Both the position numbers and the translations under genes were made by a program. A DNA stretch of 5,166 nt from Nitrospinae bacterium RIFCSPLOWO2_12_39_16 (GTDB taxonomy: Bacteria > Nitrospinota > Nitrospinia > UBA9942), in the NCBI GenBank assembly GCA_001805005.1, contig MHDO01000077.1:1-5166 (forward strand). Reading direction: 5' to 3'. This document shows, piece by piece, positions 3,509 to 5,166 of the stretch. Under the pieces are notes generated by a model. That model was given only the letters and a program-made list of their open reading frames with translations. It ran no database searches and was not told where the DNA came from. The first letter of the stretch is position 1. Every line of letters begins with the position of its first letter.

Positions 3509-5166
3509 CTATGAATCACGTATTATTGCATTCTGTTTTATTTTTAAAATCTGCCCCTGCAACTCCTTAAACTGCTGATGATTTCCTTCAGATACTGCAG
3601 TTTTTAACTGTTTTACAAGCTCATTTATATCTATCCTGTTTTTCTTTATATATCTTATACAGTCTCCTATATTTTTATCCACCTCCTGATACTCTATATC
3701 TTCAAACACCATTTCAGATACCAGTTTCTTTAACCTCTCACCTGACAGCATATCCATAATATGAGAAATGGTTATATTATCATTACTATTAGAAAGAGTA
3801 AATAGGACAGATGCTATCTCTGTCAAGTCATTATCTTTAAAATCATCAATTGAAATATGCCTCTTAATCTTTTCTATATTTTTATTATCCAAAAGCATCA
3901 ACTGAACAAGTATTCTTTCAGCCTTGTTATGAGAGTGCGGAGTGCGGAGTGCGGAGTGAGAAGTTGAGGATTTTTTAGTTCCGTATTCTGTATTCTGCAT
4001 TCTGTATTCCTTTTTACTCATCTCATCCATTATCGCCTTTTCAGAAACACCTGTCTTCTCGGCAAGGAGTGATAAATATATACTTCTTTCTACAGAGTTA
4101 TTTATAATAGATAAAAACGGAATGATACTATTAATGCATCTTATCTTCTCATCCAAACTCTTTAAATCTGATTCAGCTATTGCCTTATTTATTATATATT
4201 CCATGAAGGTCTTTGATTCTCTGGCGATATTTAAAAAACCCTCTCCCCTTTTTTCTCTAATAAAATTGTCAGGGTCATTTCCATAAGGAAGCGAAATTAC
4301 CTTAACCTTGACTCCTCCATTCAGAAGAACTATCCCACCCCTGTCAGACGCATTCCTCCCCGCCTCATCCCCATCAAAAACAAGTGTAACGGTATCTGTA
4401 TATCTTCTTAAAATCCTCGCATGGTCTTCTGTCAATGCCGTTCCTGATGTGGCAATAATATTCTTTATGCCATGCTGATACACGGTTATGAGGTCAAAAT
4501 ACCCTTCTACTAAAAATGCCTCTTTACTCTTCCTTATAGAATCTTTTGTAATATTAAGCCCATAAAGAATATTCCCTTTTTTGTAAACGAGCGTTTCAGG
4601 TGAATTTAAGTATTTTGGCCTTGAATCTGTATCGTTTAATACCCTCCCGCCAAAACCAACAACCCTGCCTTCTGAATCCGATATTGTAAATATAATCCTT
4701 TCCCTGAATCTGTCAACATATCCACCGCCATTTTCCCTTTCTTTTATTAACCCCGCACTGTTTTGAATATCAGTGGAAATCCCTTTTTTCTTTAAAAATT
4801 GATGGACTCCATCCCATGAAGTGGATGCATACCCTATTTTAAAAGATTCAATAATATTATCGGTTATCCCTCTTTTCCTCAAATACTCCCTTGCTGTCTT
4901 TCCCTGAGGCAAATCTGACAACTGTCTCTGGAAAAACTCAGCGGCCATAGCATTTACATCATAAAGAGTATTTTTTTGACTGCTGTTTACACCCTTTATC
5001 TTCTGGTCGGTTATATTGATGCCGTATTTTCTTGCAAGTAATAAGACCGAGTCAGGAAAAGAAATATTCTCTATCTTCATTACAAATTGATATACATTGC
5101 CCCCCTCATTACAGCCAAAACAATGAAATATCTGTTTCGCAGGACTTACAATAAATGAAGGGGTCT
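3509..5166 (-). CDS. dnaG: DNA primase DnaG, 5' end beyond the window
   Basis: Primase synthesises RNA primers at the replication fork, working with DnaB helicase. The frame is open to the right edge: 551 residues are visible, numbered here from the first whole codon at 5164. Residues 1-28 are the second half of the CHC2 zinc-binding domain (TPSF, then FHCFGC with Cys15 and Cys18); the first Cys and His lie outside. The RNA polymerase domain follows, with ERIIFTISDSEGRVVGFGGR (about 158-174) and PKYLNSPET. The TOPRIM metal-binding motifs are VEGYFD (Glu220), VFDGDEAG (Asp264, Asp266) and DPDNF (from Asp297). The C-terminal helicase-binding domain spans about 414-551. About 40 N-terminal residues are missing, giving a normal total near 590. 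The ATG at 5080 is internal (Met29) and not the start, because the zinc motif lies upstream of it in frame. The linker at about 387-412 is encoded by two heptamer repeat arrays. It lies upstream of rpoD in the same direction. Confidence 0.97.
   Translation of the reverse strand, partial: TPSFIVSPAKQIFHCFGCNEGGNVYQFVMKIENISFPDSVLLLARKYGINITDQKIKGVNSSQKNTLYDVNAMAAEFFQRQLSDLPQGKTAREYLRKRGITDNIIESFKIGYASTSWDGVHQFLKKKGISTDIQNSAGLIKERENGGGYVDRFRERIIFTISDSEGRVVGFGGRVLNDTDSRPKYLNSPETLVYKKGNILYGLNITKDSIRKSKEAFLVEGYFDLITVYQHGIKNIIATSGTALTEDHARILRRYTDTVTLVFDGDEAGRNASDRGGIVLLNGGVKVKVISLPYGNDPDNFIREKRGEGFLNIARESKTFMEYIINKAIAESDLKSLDEKIRCINSIIPFLSIINNSVERSIYLSLLAEKTGVSEKAIMDEMSKKEYRMQNTEYGTKKSSTSHSALRTPHSHNKAERILVQLMLLDNKNIEKIKRHISIDDFKDNDLTEIASVLFTLSNSNDNITISHIMDMLSGERLKKLVSEMVFEDIEYQEVDKNIGDCIRYIKKNRIDINELVKQLKTAVSEGNHQQFKELQGQILKIKQNAIIRDS
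3933..3960. repeat. Heptamer tandem array GAGTGCG x4, within dnaG
   Basis: Three exact GAGTGCG units (3933-3939, 3940-3946, 3947-3953) are followed by a one-mismatch fourth (GAGTGAG, 3954-3960). On the coding strand of dnaG this gives SHSALRTPHS, in the linker before the helicase-binding domain. Because 7 is not a multiple of 3, gain or loss of a single unit would shift the dnaG frame. The motif is familiar as a dispersed low-complexity repeat in some environmental bacterial genomes, though I cannot verify this here. Confidence 0.9.
3984..4011. repeat. Heptamer tandem array TATTCTG x4, within dnaG
   Basis: Units TATTCTG (3984-3990), TATTCTG (3991-3997), CATTCTG (3998-4004) and TATTCCT (4005-4011) form a 28-base array, the same length and copy number as the GAGTGCG array 23 bases away. 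On the coding strand it encodes EYRMQNTEY in dnaG. It has diverged slightly more than its neighbour. The two arrays together form the linker between the TOPRIM-containing core and the C-terminal domain of primase. Confidence 0.85.

Noticed and set aside
1..5166. CRISPR array or defence-system genes
   Set aside because: The only tandem repeats are 7- and 9-base units without spacers, and no nuclease, helicase or other defence-related coding region is present besides the antitoxin-like gene.

Overview
The window carries a conserved bacterial housekeeping block on the minus strand and a small integrase module on the plus strand. The two meet at a tRNA gene. The DNA is AT-rich. The primary sigma factor has the form seen in Gram-negative lineages such as Nitrospirota or Desulfobacterota, and neither tRNA gene encodes its 3' CCA. 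Nitrospirota or a related uncultured lineage is my best guess, but it rests on recognition of sequence style and not on a search.

Layout. Positions 1-1314 (+): a perfect-consensus sigma70 promoter with an embedded palindrome, then a short Phd/YefM-type antitoxin-like regulator. Its 3' end overlaps a tyrosine recombinase (integrase) gene. The integrase is split by an apparent 2-bp CA duplication at 1059-1062, which separates the first catalytic Arg and Lys from the His-x-x-Arg, His and Tyr residues. Seventeen bases after the integrase stop comes the 3' end of tRNA-Thr(CGT), on the minus strand at 1332-1403, a typical attachment-site position. Next on the minus strand are a degenerate CACAGA repeat, a CAT-anticodon tRNA (1505-1577), an AT-rich stretch with a possible terminator, rpoD (1683-3428), an 80-bp gap, and dnaG (3509 to beyond the window end).

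The dnaG-rpoD order is the core of the classic macromolecular synthesis operon: primase for replication, primary sigma for transcription, followed here by tRNAs for translation. The dnaG reading frame stays open to the right edge. It still encodes the second half of the zinc finger there, so its true start lies outside the window, and the ATG at 5080 is internal.

Points most worth a second look: (i) a toxin-less Phd-like protein translationally coupled to an integrase under an operator-like palindrome; (ii) a Shine-Dalgarno plus ATG at the integrase 3' end whose frame runs into the tRNA, as if a third operon gene were cut at the integration junction; (iii) two four-unit heptamer arrays inside dnaG, both stop-free in all six frames, forming the linker between the polymerase core and the helicase-binding domain.
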